Source of the DNA: Gamsiella multidivaricata
Taxonomy: Eukaryota; Mortierellomycota; Mortierellomycetes; Mortierellales; Mortierellaceae
DNA length: 64,000 nucleotides
Assembly (NCBI RefSeq): GCF_025024155.1
Contig: NW_026251786.1
Span: 62,001-126,000, forward strand
Reading direction: 5' to 3'
The notes below the pieces were generated by a model. That model saw only the letters and a program-made list of their open reading frames with translations. It had not been told where the DNA came from and searched no databases. Within the stretch, counting starts at the first letter, position 1; the number at the start of each line of letters is the position of its first letter. Positions 1 through 12,132 of the stretch are shown here, one piece after another. Position numbers and translations under genes: made by a program.

Positions 1-659
1 ATATGACAATTGGGAATGGAATGCAGGGAAAGGAAGCACAGGTCCGCTTGTGTATGTATGTTTATATAGAGAGGATGATGAGGGCTGGAGATAGAAAGCG
101 AGTAAAGCTATACATGTATAAAAAAATGGTGAGAGAGGGAGGGGGAGTAGAAAGGCGGCAGAAGAGGGAGGGTTTTATAGCAAACCCAGTTGACGCGCGA
201 AAGAAAGACGACCAACACTATATCCATCCGTCAGGGAGACGGACAGCTCTCTCTCTGCCCTGCCCTTTCTGCAAAGCAATGTGGTACACCTAGTACGACA
301 GCGACGTCCCCTCCTTTCCCTCCATCCACACTAGAGACATAGACTACACAATCATCTATGCATATTGAACACAAGGGACACCACACATGCCTAGTATGCA
401 ACATACAATATGCAAGGCAATGCACAACACATAATACACAATGCACAATACACAACACACAATACACAACAATACACAGTAAACAATACACTCATGCATA
501 TCCCCTCTCTCAAGCATCGCACACTGCCGTCGATCGGTGGCCAAAAACCCCTCCCTCCATGATTATCCATCTTGAGCTTCTATAACACTGACAATCCCCA
601 TCCATCCTATGGCCAAATGACTTGGATTGAATAGAATCCAACTGAGGCATGTGTAATTG
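1..659. other. Non-coding, low-complexity stretch
   Basis: No open frame here looks like a protein. From about 415 to 490 there is a degenerate minisatellite built from ACACAATAC-like units. The first 200 bases are purine-rich. Nothing else is recognised. Confidence 0.5.
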
Positions 660-1030
660 AAATCCGCCTCACATCTCACTCGGAATAGCGTCAACCGGGC
701 TACCCGCATACACACTCGCAAACGCCATCGATACCATTCTTGCAAAGGGAAGAAGCACAAGCATGCCAAGGAAAGTAGTAATCAGAGCAACAGCATTTTT
801 TTTCCTTCTTTCTCAACGACGTCTATCGGATGTGGCCCTTTTGCCCTTGACCAATTTCCTTGCATTATAAACTCATACTTCGTCGTCTGCAGGAAGTGAG
901 GTGGACAGGACGAATTGGAAGATCGTGTGAGGTGTTCCGTCATTCAACGTAATCAAGCTCAAGTTCTGAAGCGGGGAAGCATGGAATAGACAAAAATAAG
1001 GGAATTAGTGCCTGGCAATCAATTAGCCCG
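660..1030 (-). pseudogene. Two exon-like blocks of an unidentified membrane protein
   Basis: On the minus strand a block after a CTTCAG acceptor near 1000 reads smoothly as SLITLNDGTPHTIFQFVLST and ends at a GTATGA donor. A second block, about 800 to 670, reads as a hydrophobic helix containing LITTFLGMLVLLPFARM, then AGSPVDAIPSEM and a stop codon. The two cannot be joined in frame with ordinary splice sites. An eight-A run sits exactly where the frame is lost. I infer the 3' end of a membrane-protein gene that is broken, or that has an indel in the A-run. I do not recognise the family. Confidence 0.3.
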
Positions 1031-3561
1031 AGACGTAAAAGTACGGCGCCAGCAATTTAGAAAAGTCGTTGGGGAGGGAGGAGGGGCCACTTGCCTCTCT
1101 GGCGCCCAAATCATTGTTTGAAATATGCGGGATGAAAGCAACATACTGTGACGGTGGCAGTAACACAGGCAAGAAGGGCTTATTCACTATATACGTAAAA
1201 GCAATCACACCAAGCTATCTCGTCTAGCAACAAGAAGATACATAAACGCGTTTTACGAGAAACGAAGCCGCAGCTTAGGGAGCAGCACGATGTAGGAAGC
1301 AGACTATCCCGCTGATGGTGGTGATATCCAATTCTCATGGGCGCGGAAACTTGTCCATCAATCTGTCAATTATATTTGCTGGATCTGGTAGTATTTTCAC
1401 CGCATGCAGTACTATAATAAAAAAGGAAGAATACCAACACGGACAAGAACCAAGGAGACCGGCTATGAAACGCCTCAGCACCAGTCTTAAGAACTTTCCA
1501 TCGTTAATTTAACATCAGAAACCTTAGACCACTATGGTTAAGCGGAGTCGTCTTATCCAATACAAGGCAAAAACATGGTGCAGATCTGCACAGGCCACAT
1601 GCCACAAAGATGATACATTGCCACTGCAAAGCGCGATGACGGAAGTGATCCCCCTCTTTTGTATTCGTCTTACACTTTCAGTCATGCAGCGATTCTTAAA
1701 AAAATGGAGCAGTATCTCTGTGCATTGCGACGAAGAAATCATTGCCGCGCGTCAAGACGTAATAGGGATCAATTTTGGAGAGCTCCATGCATATGTCCCA
1801 CTTCGGGTAAAGCAAGATGGGTTCTAAGGTTTGGGGGCCTCATGATACATAGCGGAAAAAAATGGAACATGTGGACGTCTCTGTGGGATAGATTATGCAA
1901 AGGTTGGCGAACAAATTCGAGACATGGTGAACGACGACGGGGTCACTGATCCAGGTACCCCAACCATTTAACTGTCCGGTTCTGCGATAAGTCGACAGAT
2001 CATAGCGTGTACTTCTTCATAGCATATATGTTGACTGCAGAGGCCTTCGTGGGCTGCAATCATTTTTAATGACAGTGTCGTATCGCGGATTGATTGCATT
2101 ACATAAAATGTAACTACACTTGCAGGACCAATGATGGTTCTAGACAATAATGATCTAAGGCAGATATCCTGCTGCCTGGAGTATCCTTGTATTCCAGTAT
2201 TCTGGACATCGATATGATGTAGGGTGTGGTTGTAGGCATGTGATTTGGGTTTGGTCCCTAGGATATATTCTATACCAATCACTGTAGATTCTGACACGTC
2301 CTTGAACGCCTGAGCAGTGCAATCTTACCTTTGGTGCATTAGATCCAAACATCTACAATGCAAACCACTTCATACTTGAAGCACATCTGTACTTAATCTA
2401 GGTGCAGGACTAGGGTTGAATTGGTGCAATGTGGCTACGATGTACAAAAAAAAGGGTGTACCGATAATTCTTCATTTGAGAGCAAAGACAAGCAAAGATA
2501 GACGCAGCTGCAGGCTAAAGCGTGCATTCCTGCGATTATAGCATAGCAGCTGACGCGAACGCGCTTAGCCCAGGACCCTGTGTCACAGTCGTACGGATTT
2601 CCTCATCGCTCCACAGTATCATTACACCGGGGCTATGCATGGGTCCATAGTACGATATGAAAACCGTTCTTTTGTGTAACCTAAGACTACCTTACCTTCC
2701 CACACCTACTTACTCGCTTTATCCGGCGGCTGTAGAAGCTAACTAGCGCTCCATCAGTTACTTATACTAGTTATTTAATCGTATGTTTTCTATTGGAAGT
2801 GATACAGTGAGCCTGAAGGGGGTCAATCCTTACAACTGACAGCACTGTTCCGAGTGAAAAACAAGCTAGAAAACGATGTGGAGCAAAGCATGAACACACA
2901 ATTTCCGCAGCAACTTTGCCCATGTTAGAATGACTTCCATAAATCTCTGTTGCTGATGTTACTAGTGTGATTGCCGTCGGCGTCGGTTTGTTTTTCTGTC
3001 GCAAATAGAGTAACCTCGCGTAAAGTAACTCTCGTTGTCCTCATGGACAGAACAAGCTTAGTCCATTGCGCTCCTACCCGTCGTACGCTCATGCCCTACT
3101 CCCAGGATAACTATCCCAAGCTCGCTAATCCTCAATGAACGCCAGGCCGTCATACTGGTGGTCAGGTTCTACATGTTCCCCAACTTACCGATAGTCAGCT
3201 GTAACAAGGTACATCAGCTTCCTGGCAACCTCACTCTCCAGCATTGATATATTCAGCAGCTTCGATGATATAAGCAAACCAGGCGCTAACCGCACATTGT
3301 CCCATTATTGCCTCGGGAGCATGACAGTGAGCATTGGACACGTTTGAAATGTTCTGGCTAACACTCTGGTACCATGCTCTAAAAGCAACTGATTATATGG
3401 GCATTCTCAAGATGCCAGTGATTCAGAGGGATGTCCCAAGGTACTGGTCTTGCTGACAGTAACAACACACTATGCCTTGTCTACGTCAACGCTTTATTTT
3501 ATCAGGTACGGACAAATATGGGAGCTTTAAGTACTCTCAGTTACTCAAGTGCTTTGTCTCT

Positions 3562-3565
<4 letters not shown>
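1031..3565. other. No gene recognised
   Basis: Only short frames without family features occur on either strand. A minus-strand stretch at 1023-1208 might belong to the broken gene next to it, but shows no motif. No tRNA-like A and B boxes or long repeats were seen. Confidence 0.4.

Positions 3566-3593
<28 letters not shown>
3566..3593. repeat. Poly-T tract of 28
   Basis: An uninterrupted run of 28 T. It immediately precedes, on the plus strand, a block that looks like decayed coding sequence. This is one of five A/T homopolymers of 20-28 bases in the window. Confidence 0.9.
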
Positions 3594-3599
3594 GGCGGT

Positions 3600-4140
3600 C
3601 CTAACCAGCACCACATCAATTGCAATCTGCTTAGTCAACTCTTCTCAAACCTCGTCCTTGGCGCCTGCTTTATTGTCTTCTGTGGATTCTATACCGAACT
3701 TACCTCGGAGATCAAGTTGTCGCAATTACAAGTCTTCTTCGGCGTGGTATCTTCGACTACGATCTCATTGTCATCAAAAAGTCCCTGGCCGCCATCAACA
3801 ACTCGTCAGTCGATCACGTCTACTACAACAACCTTTTATCTCTTATGGCCATGGCCCTGTCATCTTCTTGAATGGAGAATACCCGCTAGGGTTGAGCGTC
3901 ATCATATAAAGATGGCTTCGCTGTATTCCACGGCTTCATGTTTGTACCATTCATCATGGGCATTTTTGAATCCTTGGTCAATCTGGCCGGCTTCATGCAA
4001 ATTTCCAAGACTTCGCCCACTTCACAGACGATCTTGAGAGCGGTACGCCAGAGTACCGCAATACCTTCCTTGGCCATTTTACCTTTGGCGATATCATCAA
4101 GACCGGTCATCTTATGGACATAGTCCTAATCCTAGAAGGA
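3600..4140 (-). pseudogene. Coding-like remnant of unknown family
   Basis: The minus strand from about 4110 carries a 74-residue charged, helical reading that includes GLDDIAKGKMAKEGIAVLWR and ends in a stop. Further down, near 3690-3600, comes a second coding-like stretch (EELTKQIAIDVVLVRTA) interrupted by an in-frame TGA. The plus strand also reads well in places (GIFDYDLIVIKKSLAAI), so strand assignment is uncertain. I see decayed coding DNA, possibly transposon-derived, but no motif that names it. Confidence 0.25.
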
Positions 4141-4405
4141 AGAACGCTTTACACGTGGGCCAGAGATTAGGAGATGCGAGCAAATACGATACCCGCCTAC
4201 ATCCCTATGACTCAGCAGGTTGTCGATGGTGACGACAGACTTTATTCATAATATCGCCTTGGTCACTCATTACGATCCATAGCCTCGTCCACGATTGTTA
4301 GGTGCTTTATTTATGAGACATTGTGTATCAAAGCAGCTGTGGAATTGACGCGGTCCAAAATAGGTGTAAACGTGATATTGGATCCTGCTCATTCGTGTTT
4401 CCTGC

Positions 4406-5527
4406 TTATTTTCCAGGGGCATTGGGATCCTTCTCAAGATCTCTCAAGAGCTCCCTCATCCTGCTGGTGTCGCGACGACCAGCCTTCAGTGCTGCGGCGA
4501 CAGCAGCAGGGCTGCTGTCCAAGTGACGGTTGATGCGCTCCCATTGAGTTCCTGAAGACACGTCGTCCCTCTTGGCCAAAAATTCAGCTTCCTTGTCTCT
4601 ATAAAACATTGATGTAAGACAAGAAGCGCGATTATTAACGAATACTGAGAGTAGACTTAATGAAGGACCTCTAGCTCGCCGCACTACCTGTTCTCTGTGA
4701 TCGACTTGGCCTTTTTTTGATTATAGTCTTCGTAGAAACGGTCAATTGCTTCGTGTGCAGCTCCAATGGTCTCCTGTTGCTTTGCCTCTGATCTCTCGTC
4801 CTTCTCTGCAACAATTGCTGCCTGCTTCTCACGCCACTCCCTACGGCATTACAGATAGAGGAGATAAAATAATAGCGAGTTGGTGAAACGTGGTACAAAT
4901 GAGAAACAGCACCGTAGGGAAGAGATACACACCTGACGACTTCGGGGACCTCTGGGGGCTTGAACTGAGGCACGCGCGTCATCGATGGGCTAGGGCTTTG
5001 GAACCCGCTGCTGACGCCCGTCGCTTGAATAGGAATACTGGCTGCAAAGGTCTATTCGTGACGAGTGCAAAGATGATGTGCGGTTGGGTACAAAAATCCT
5101 CCACTTCCTGCTCATGAATATCAATCAATCGAATTCTGAGACGTGCAAAATGGCGAATGAATTCTACCTGACTGACAGGGACTGAGTCCGTAGTCTCGAT
5201 CGCAGGAAAATCGGTATGGAACGCGCCGAACTCGTCGTCATCGGCAGCGACAGAGACTGAGGGTGCCGAGGGGTCGACTGCCTTTCCACTAACAGGAGGG
5301 CTGGTGAGCGATGCCTCGTGCTCTGCGAAGCTTGGGAAGTTGGATTCGAAGTCACCGTCGATATTATTGGAAGGAGAGGCTACGCCAGATCCTGATGAAA
5401 GACCAGCGAGGAAGTCAGCGTCGCCTCCCAACACGGCTTGCTCGCGAGCGAGGAAGTCCGCCGTCGGGTCATCCGACCCAAAGTCAGTCTTTTTGGAGGA
5501 GGGTGCGTCAAAAGAAAAATCGTCCAT
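4406..5527 (-). CDS. CLC1: Clathrin light chain
   Basis: Exons 5527-5168, 5051-4933, 4840-4688 and 4598-4406 give 274 residues, with GT-AG splices at every junction. Clathrin light chain binds the heavy-chain hub and regulates assembly of coated vesicles in endocytosis and Golgi traffic. The N-terminal 120 residues are acidic and disordered, starting MDDFSF and containing DEFGAFHTDFP, typical of the family. Residues 160-215 form the heavy-chain-binding coiled coil, with EAIDQFYEDYNQKKAKSITE. The conserved C-terminal block follows, with TQWERI near 230 and DTSRMRELLRDLEKDPNAPG at the end. An in-frame ATG lies 12 bases upstream; MDDFSF is chosen because it matches the usual family start. Family length and motif order are normal. 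Confidence 0.93.
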
Positions 5528-6720
5528 GATGTAATACAATTGTGCGTCTGCTGGAAGAGGTGAAGGAAACAGAAATAGGACGTCAGAAAGATGTTGTCGC
5601 TGACAAGCCGTACGTCTGAACGCGTGCGTGTAAGCAAGGGAGGTCGCCTCTTAGGATGAAGGATGGGTAGATTGGAGAGAAGATGGGCAACAATGTGCAG
5701 CGTAGTGCAGCGCAAGATTAAGGCAGACAGACTTACGACAAAGAGGATGTGATGGTATAAATTGAATGGAAGATGGAGTTGGGATGAGATGATGGAGAAG
5801 CAGTGGGGAACCAGGGACCCCTCCCCGCTATTGTGACGTCACCATGGAAGGGCAGATCAGTTTGCTCATTCGGCCAAACTGAGCTCACCAGACGATTCGC
5901 AGACATCGGGTTCCTTAGGTATGGTGCTGTTGTTTTGGCCAGGGACCCGGTTTACTATGGTTTCTGGGGCCTGAAAGATCCTTACAATTCGTTCCAAACC
6001 TGTGTCAAAAAAACCAATATACCAAAATTTTGCCACCAAATTTTAAGTGTCTAGCAAAAGACAAAAGCGCTTCGAAAGTCGGGCCGGCCAAGCTGAGATT
6101 GTACTGTTCAAAAAAGACAGAGTTTCTCAAGTAAAATGTTCTGCGAAGACGCCGGTTTATTATGTCGACTGGCGCAATCATGCAATATGGCTTGCAAGGA
6201 TCAATACACTCCTTGCTTTGCCTGTAATGATAGTTTATTAAGAATAATGATAGCTGAGGGTCCACGGGACCTAGAACAGACGTGGCATATACAACAAATA
6301 GAGCGCACCATATACAACGAATAGAACGCGCCATTGATTGAACTTCGAGAAGTCGGCTGGTCAACCGCAAACAAAAGGTACAAGGCTGAGTATGTGCTGG
6401 TCCCCGCAGATGATAAGTGCATTTTTTCTCATCGCAGGCATTATCCTTATCTGGTAGTTAGGGTATAATCTTTGCGCGGTTCATCCAGGCGCCCCCAACG
6501 CGGATCATCCGCTGAGCCATCGAGCGAAAGAGTAGTAAGAATAAAAATTTTGGGAAAGTAATTAAATGTAAAGGCCGCATGGAATATGGTCACGGTACCT
6601 CGATTGGGGCAGACAGCCAATAGAACAATAAGAAAAACGTGCACGCAACAGCTCGAAGGAGAATGGCCAGTCAAAGACAGGGGCTACCTTTCCCATTAAA
6701 TCCCACTGCTTCCGGCCACC
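5528..6720. other. Intergenic, with two copies of a short motif
   Basis: No gene seen. The motif GGTTTAYTATG occurs at 5949-5959 and again within GCCGGTTTATTATG at 6151-6164; the same motif recurs near 61.7 and 61.9 kb. The first few hundred bases should contain the clathrin light chain promoter. Confidence 0.35.
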
Positions 6721-8311
6721 TCACTTTCTTTCGTATGTGAAAGACTTCTCCGTTGCATACTCTACATCCTGGAGTAATGTGGCTCTAGATCCAGGGCCTT
6801 CCTTGCCATGCTCAGATCCCGCAGCCTCGGGTGGAAGGGCCAACGGTATAGGATACGCCAGCCCAAAGGCCTTGCGAATTCCCATCTCGACAGAACTCGC
6901 AAGGAAGACGCCAATGGTGGAAAAGACTCACGGGAGCACGAATGACCGCCAATCTTACGGCTCGGCAAAGGTGTAATGCAAACAATCCGGCATATTTCTC
7001 TTCTTGAGGTAGTCAAAGACGACAATCGAAAGGAATCCGGTGACAATTCCCGATACCATCGACCATCCAGTAGCGATTCTCTCGAGTTGAGTAATCAATC
7101 CTAACAGGAGCGGAATAGCGCAGCTGGTGCAGACTAGATATCCGATCAGAAAGAGGATGACAATATTGTAATCCTTGAGCGAGACAATCACGATCGGAAC
7201 GTTGATCAAGAAGACAAGGGTACGGGGTATCAGACACTTTTTCCACGGAAAAAGCGGGGAACAATGGTGTCTACAATAGCGTTCTGGAGTGAATCAACGC
7301 ATCATTCATTCGTGGCGACGACCGACAGTGCAGCGAGAACAACAATCCAGATGGGGCCGAAGTCTTGCCTGCACCAAGCAAATCCAAGAATCCACCAAAG
7401 TCATACATGAAGCAGACAACCACAAGGCCCAGAGCACCCCAAATCGAACCACGCTTCAGAGCCCTCTCGTCTGCGGATGCCCAAATCCTTTACTAAGGGT
7501 CCTCGGAAAAGATAGTGGCGCAGGTCATGGAGATGGGCATGGCGTCGCATGCAGCCCATTCCCAATAATTGGGTCCAAGCATCTCGGGCAAAGGCGTAGG
7601 CAAGTTGTTAGAACGTTAGGTGACAGCTACGTAGATAACCATGATCAACAAGGGAGCAACACCAAAGGCTCCTTGTGCGACATCAGTCAGAATAGAGACG
7701 TAAAGGCCACCAGCCGCGGTGTACACGGAGCTGACAACAGAGACCACGATAACGATAGGCATCTGAGAGCCACCGATGACCTTATCAAGCAAGTTGCCGA
7801 TCGAAGTGTACTCCACACAGAGGGCGATAACATGTCCAAAAGCATGACCAGAGTAACAATGATCGTGAGGATAGTGTAGTGTCGAATCTCCACTGAACAA
7901 AATCGCCCAGGGACCACCAAAAAGATGGGAGGATCACGAGAGATCGAGTAGGCAGCTGGACCGACAATGACTGCGGATACGATATATGCAGGCATGGAGA
8001 AGATGATCCTATGGCAGCAGACATGTATGTATACAAACAGTCCATTGTCAGCAAGATGAGGAGATTTTGGAGATGCGAGTAGCAAGCGAGCAACATTGAG
8101 GATGTCTATTAGACATACCAGGCGCCAACACCAAAGGCATAGAAGGACCAGGCGATGGTGTGTGCTCAGGCACCGAGCGACGGGCTGTTAAGAAGGACTC
8201 TGTAGGGTCCTTCTTAACCCTTTGAGAGCGGTAGGCAAGATATAACGCGCCAAGGTCAAAGAGGACGATGGTTGTGATGGAAAGACCGTATGTTATGAAC
8301 ACCAGTGACAT
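6721..8311 (-). pseudogene. Sodium/solute symporter (SSS family) pseudogene
   Basis: The start at 8311 (MSLVFITYGLSITT) and the residues up to SFLTARRSVPEHT match the N-terminus of SSS-family transporters, which couple uptake of small solutes such as urea to sodium or protons. The expected continuation IAWSFYAFGVGAW is present but in another frame, across a CA repeat with an apparent 2-base gain. Further fragments alternate frames: SLGDFVQWRF, IALCVEYTSIGNLLDKVIGG and SVYTAAGGLYVSILTDVAQG near 7.9-7.7 kb, then NVPIVIVSLKDYNIVILFL near 7.2 kb, and a C-terminus with SSVEMGIRKAFGLAYPIPLA ending at the stop at 6721. The order of fragments is collinear with an intact family member, but at least three frameshifts separate them. 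I judge it a full-length dead gene. The substrate cannot be told. Confidence 0.8.
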
Positions 8312-8828
8312 TGGAGGGAGTTTGGTGCCGGAGAGTGTGTTGAAGGGGAGTGAGACGAAATGAGACACAAGGCGAGAAAAAGAGAAAAAGAGGAATAAGG
8401 ATCTATTCAACATTGTATTATCGGAACCTTATTCGAATTCCGCTTCCTTACAAACGGAGACTGGATCAAGGTGGTGCTGGGCTTAGAGGCCAAGATGGGG
8501 CAGCTTGGTTGGATCCATGGCGATCAGACTATGACGAGCTGAATTGGCGATTAGACTGAGGGGTAGAGAACACGGAGTAATAATAAAATGTGGGGAGCGA
8601 CCGGATATAAATTGCGCATCATTGGCGACGGTGCACTCTCAACACTCGACAGGCATCTTTCTAGATGGGTATATGATGAGGTGGGAATGAACATGTTTGA
8701 AGCAGGTGGTGATCCTCGGTAATGGCGACAAAAGAAATATATATACCTTGCGTTGCATTCCATTCACCGCTTTATGCTGTTCAAGTTTTTTGTTGGAGCC
8801 CAAAATCTTTATTCATTAGAGCCATCCG

Positions 8829-10701
8829 CTATTTGAACAGATCCTCCATGTTGCCGCCACGAAGCTTCTTGGTTCTACGTGTGGAAGCCGTAAAAAAATC
8901 TGAGTCCGAAGCCGAGTCCACTTCATCCGAATCACTCAGTGAGATGGTACGCTTTGGGTCACGGCCCTTAGAAGCCGACGATCCGATTGTTGCTTGCTGT
9001 CGAGCGCGCTTGACACCGATGCTACTGTCGTTGCTATCACTTTTACTACTACCGTCGCTGTCGCTTTTGCTGTTATTCTTATCATCATCCTCATCATCCT
9101 CGCTATCAGTATCATCGGGTATCAAGATGGCCCGTCTAGCCTGCGGACGGCGACCATTCGAGCGACTGATGCTCTTCACCTCTTCCTCCTGGTCGGAATC
9201 TTGATTGTAGCTATCGAGACTCACTACATCGTCCGTATTAGAGTGAACCTCATTTTCATTTCCTTGTTCGTTATCGCTGCCTTCGTTGTCCGAATTGCTG
9301 TTGTTCTCAGGCGTTCCGCTGTCTTCCGAGCTACCGCTTTCATCGCTGTCGTCAAGTATATGGAAAGTTGGTCCGCGCGTTCTTTGAAGTCGAGACCGAT
9401 TGATTCCATAGTCTGATCTTGATCGTGTTCGCCTACGTCCTCCTTGGTGGTCGCCACTGTCACTGCCAGAACCAGAGTCGTTTCCTGAAAATTGCAGGTC
9501 GTTCTCGTCCGGATCGATCTCGCTCCTGTCCTCGTTGTCAACTTCATCGTCATTAATAAAGGAGTCATGAGAATCATATGCATCTGGTTCCGAGTCTAGA
9601 TCAGTATTGTCCTGACTAGTGTCGGAGTCCTCCACATCACTAAAGAGATTACTGCAGTTGACACATATTCCGTTCCTGACTTCCCACCCACACGATACAC
9701 ATCGTCTACGACAAACCAAAACCGAAACCAAAGTCAAAGATGAAAAAAAAGGTCGAATATGTTATTATCTCAATCAACGTACAATAAGAGAAATAGGGTA
9801 CTAAAAGTGTTCGCAAGAGGCTGAACACATACCTTACTCCATCGTCATTGTCGACAATGGTTCCGTTCAAGCCTTCAAGTCCGAGGGGTCTGAAAATGCC
9901 TTGCCAGAGGTCCCCTTTGCTCTGAATCTTCTTAAAGCTATTTTCGTCCGCCTCCAGTTTCTCTTGTGCCAGCTTCCTTTCGAGATCGGGAAGCCTTGCG
10001 ATGGATGAGTGAACCTGCTCCTGAATATTGAACGATAATGTCGGTTGTCGCAAGAGTTTTGTCCGGCAGGATGGGCACGACTTTTGGATCTGGAGCCATG
10101 AACGAAGGCAGGTGTAACAAAAGGTGTGGCCGCACTCAACCGTGAATGGAGACGAAAAGTAATCGACACAGATGCTGCAATGGAGTGCTCCATCATTCGG
10201 GGTGATGATACGAACGACTGTGTCGGCAGGTGCGGGCTTTGATGTAATGTCGGAGGAGCCTGGGATCAATGCTGTGCTGGGTCTCGTTTGTATCTCGTTG
10301 CCCGCCACAAGCTTTGCGATGATAACGTCCTTAAATTCGATCTCCTTCTGCAAATGCACCACTTGTTTCCGCAGCTGCTCCACCTCTGAATGGGCGTCCT
10401 TAGCGGCGAACAGCTCCAAAGCCATGTCGTCGAGCGATGAAGACGGTCCTGACATTGAAGAACTGGATGCATGACTTGAAGGGGCACTATCTATGGATGC
10501 CGATTTTATCATAGCTGATCCACTGGGAGCATTTTGAGATACTGAGGGATGTGATGATTCTCCGTTCTGCTTAGCTTTCTATTAAAGAATAACATCACTG
10601 TTAGTTAGGGCCATTGGCTGGCGTACACAGGAAGAGGCGAGAGTGGCAGATCTACAAGTGGTTTCGACATTTACATTTTTGCCTTTCTTTGACTTTGCCA
10701 T
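8829..10701 (-). CDS. RING finger protein, probable E3 ubiquitin ligase, with acidic tail
   Basis: Exons 10701-10675 (nine residues), 10578-9833 and 9705-8829 give 549 residues. A coiled coil lies at about 70-105. A C3HC4 RING follows at about 143-181: CSIC, then CGHTFCYTC, then CPSC. After it comes a basic helical stretch and a second small zinc ribbon split by the last intron (CVSC, then CVNC, about 260-277). The remaining 270 residues are a Ser/Asp/Glu-rich disordered tail with short basic patches. RING domains recruit E2 enzymes, so E3 activity is likely; the substrate is unknown. The tail suggests a nuclear or chromatin-associated protein, which is inference. It is divergent from the membrane-protein gene at 10957 with 255 bases between starts, so the two may share a promoter. 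Confidence 0.8.
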
Positions 10702-10956
10702 GGCAACGCAATGCACGTTCGTAGGAATGTGTTTGTGTACGTGTGCGAGTTGATGGAGAGGGAAAGGGAGAGGGAGAGGGAGAGGAGAGATAGGGGAGGA
10801 GATAAAGCGATGTTCTTTAAAAAAATATTTGTTTTCTGTTGACTTCGACTTCTACGTGTGTCAAAATTGGTGGCGAAAAGGGTCCGACACGCTCTGAAAA
10901 GCCATCTCATCACTCCACCTTCAATCTCATCCCCATTCACCGAATTAGGCACCCGG

Positions 10957-12051
10957 ATGTTTCGCTCGATAGGTGTTGCCCAGACAAGTCTTGGCGTACT
11001 GTCCGCCTTGACAGGGCTCGCAGTGTTTATTACCCTTCTGCAGAGTACGCCTTCGTATATCCAGCCTCGTACCGATAAGTGTCTCGTCCCTACCCTCGCC
11101 GCGGAAGACCAACTCCTCCCGATCCCGGGCCTCGATCGTCTCGTCTGAATCCTCGTACCTTACTTCGTCGACTCTTCGCGGACAGATTATGGACGCCTTG
11201 TGGTTCAATTGCTCGTGGCCTTTCTTGGCCCGATCACCCTGCTGGAAATAGTCGAGGGCAGTCGCGTGGGGAACCATTGGACCATGCTTGCCTGCATGCC
11301 ATTCACTGCCCTCTTTTCCTATGCAACCGGCGTCGAAATTTATCTGCCGCTACTGTTTGTTCCTCTGATGATTATGGCCTGGCCTAGGCTAGAATCCACT
11401 GCCGGTGCAAGCTCTATACCCTTGCCTCGGGTGTACTCCATCCTGGTTACTCATGTGCTGAACCTGGTTTCACTGATCTTTTATCTTGCTTCAGGACCGT
11501 CCGTTGTGGGCGAAGGCCTCTCTTCGTTGCCTCGAAATACGGCCGTGAATGTAGCGCTGCACATATCTCTCTGGTTTCTATACACGCCTCTGACATGGCT
11601 GTTAGAGAGGGCCGTCGTCTCAGCACCGCTTTCCGCGCAGGATACGGCTCGGCAGGATGAAAAGGCGCGACAGATTGTTCGCACCTTGTTCTTAATGATG
11701 GCTGGATTGAATGCAGGCTTGCATTTGGCCGCCTTGATCGCCTTCTGGAATGGCTCAACTCCTATCAAGCATATCCTTCTTTCGTTCTCCCACCAGTTCC
11801 GCGTCGATCATATTTACTACGCATCCGCATATTTTCTGCTCTGGGACTTTTTCGGTGCAGTCTGCGGCAGTTTTATGTGGATCCTTTCAGATACGAGGAG
11901 TGTACGGAGCGCGGCTCTGTTCCTCGCGCTCTCAGTCATTCTGTCACCCGGATCTGCGCTCATGTTGTTCTGTGCACATCGTGAGGAACGGCTGATGAAG
12001 TGCTCTCGTTCAACAGTAGACGCAACTGCGAAGATGACGAAGCTGCAATAA
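10957..12051 (+). pseudogene. Polytopic membrane protein with an in-frame TGA
   Basis: One continuous frame of 364 codons runs from ATG at 10957 to TAA at 12051, interrupted once by TGA at 11146-11148 (codon 64). On both sides the reading is the same protein: before it MFRSIGVAQTSLGVLSALTG and IPGLDRLV, after it ILVPYFVDSSRTDYGRLVVQ and then several hydrophobic helices (for example LLVAFLGPITLLEIVEG). It has about eight membrane segments and a polar C-terminus. The layout, with an IPGLD motif before a helix, resembles fungal terpene-cyclase-like integral membrane proteins, but I do not claim that function. A single C-to-G change would convert TCA to TGA. No GT-AG intron fits around the stop. 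It may be a recent null allele, a readthrough case or a sequencing error. Confidence 0.55.
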
Positions 12052-12132
12052 ATACTCACCACGTTTATTTTGATGGAGAAATTGCTATACTTTATTAGCA
12101 AGTATGAAATGTGAGCTCCGTGTTGATGCTGG

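Noticed and set aside
415..490. ACACAATAC-like repeats considered as a CRISPR-type array
   Set aside because: Units are contiguous and degenerate with no unique spacers, in a eukaryotic genome; a minisatellite explains them.
6032..6045. GCCACCAAATTTTA shared with the reverse strand at 55502-55515
   Set aside because: A 14-base match between two places is expected by chance several times in a window this size, and the flanks do not extend it.
7289..7879. A 196-codon plus-strand open frame
   Set aside because: It is antisense to the symporter pseudogene, whose fragments match a known family.
8187..8218. Hairpin with 12-base perfect arms (GTTAAGAAGGAC) and 8-base loop
   Set aside because: It lies inside the symporter pseudogene and follows from the codons for VKKDPTESFLTA; no sign of a terminator or element.
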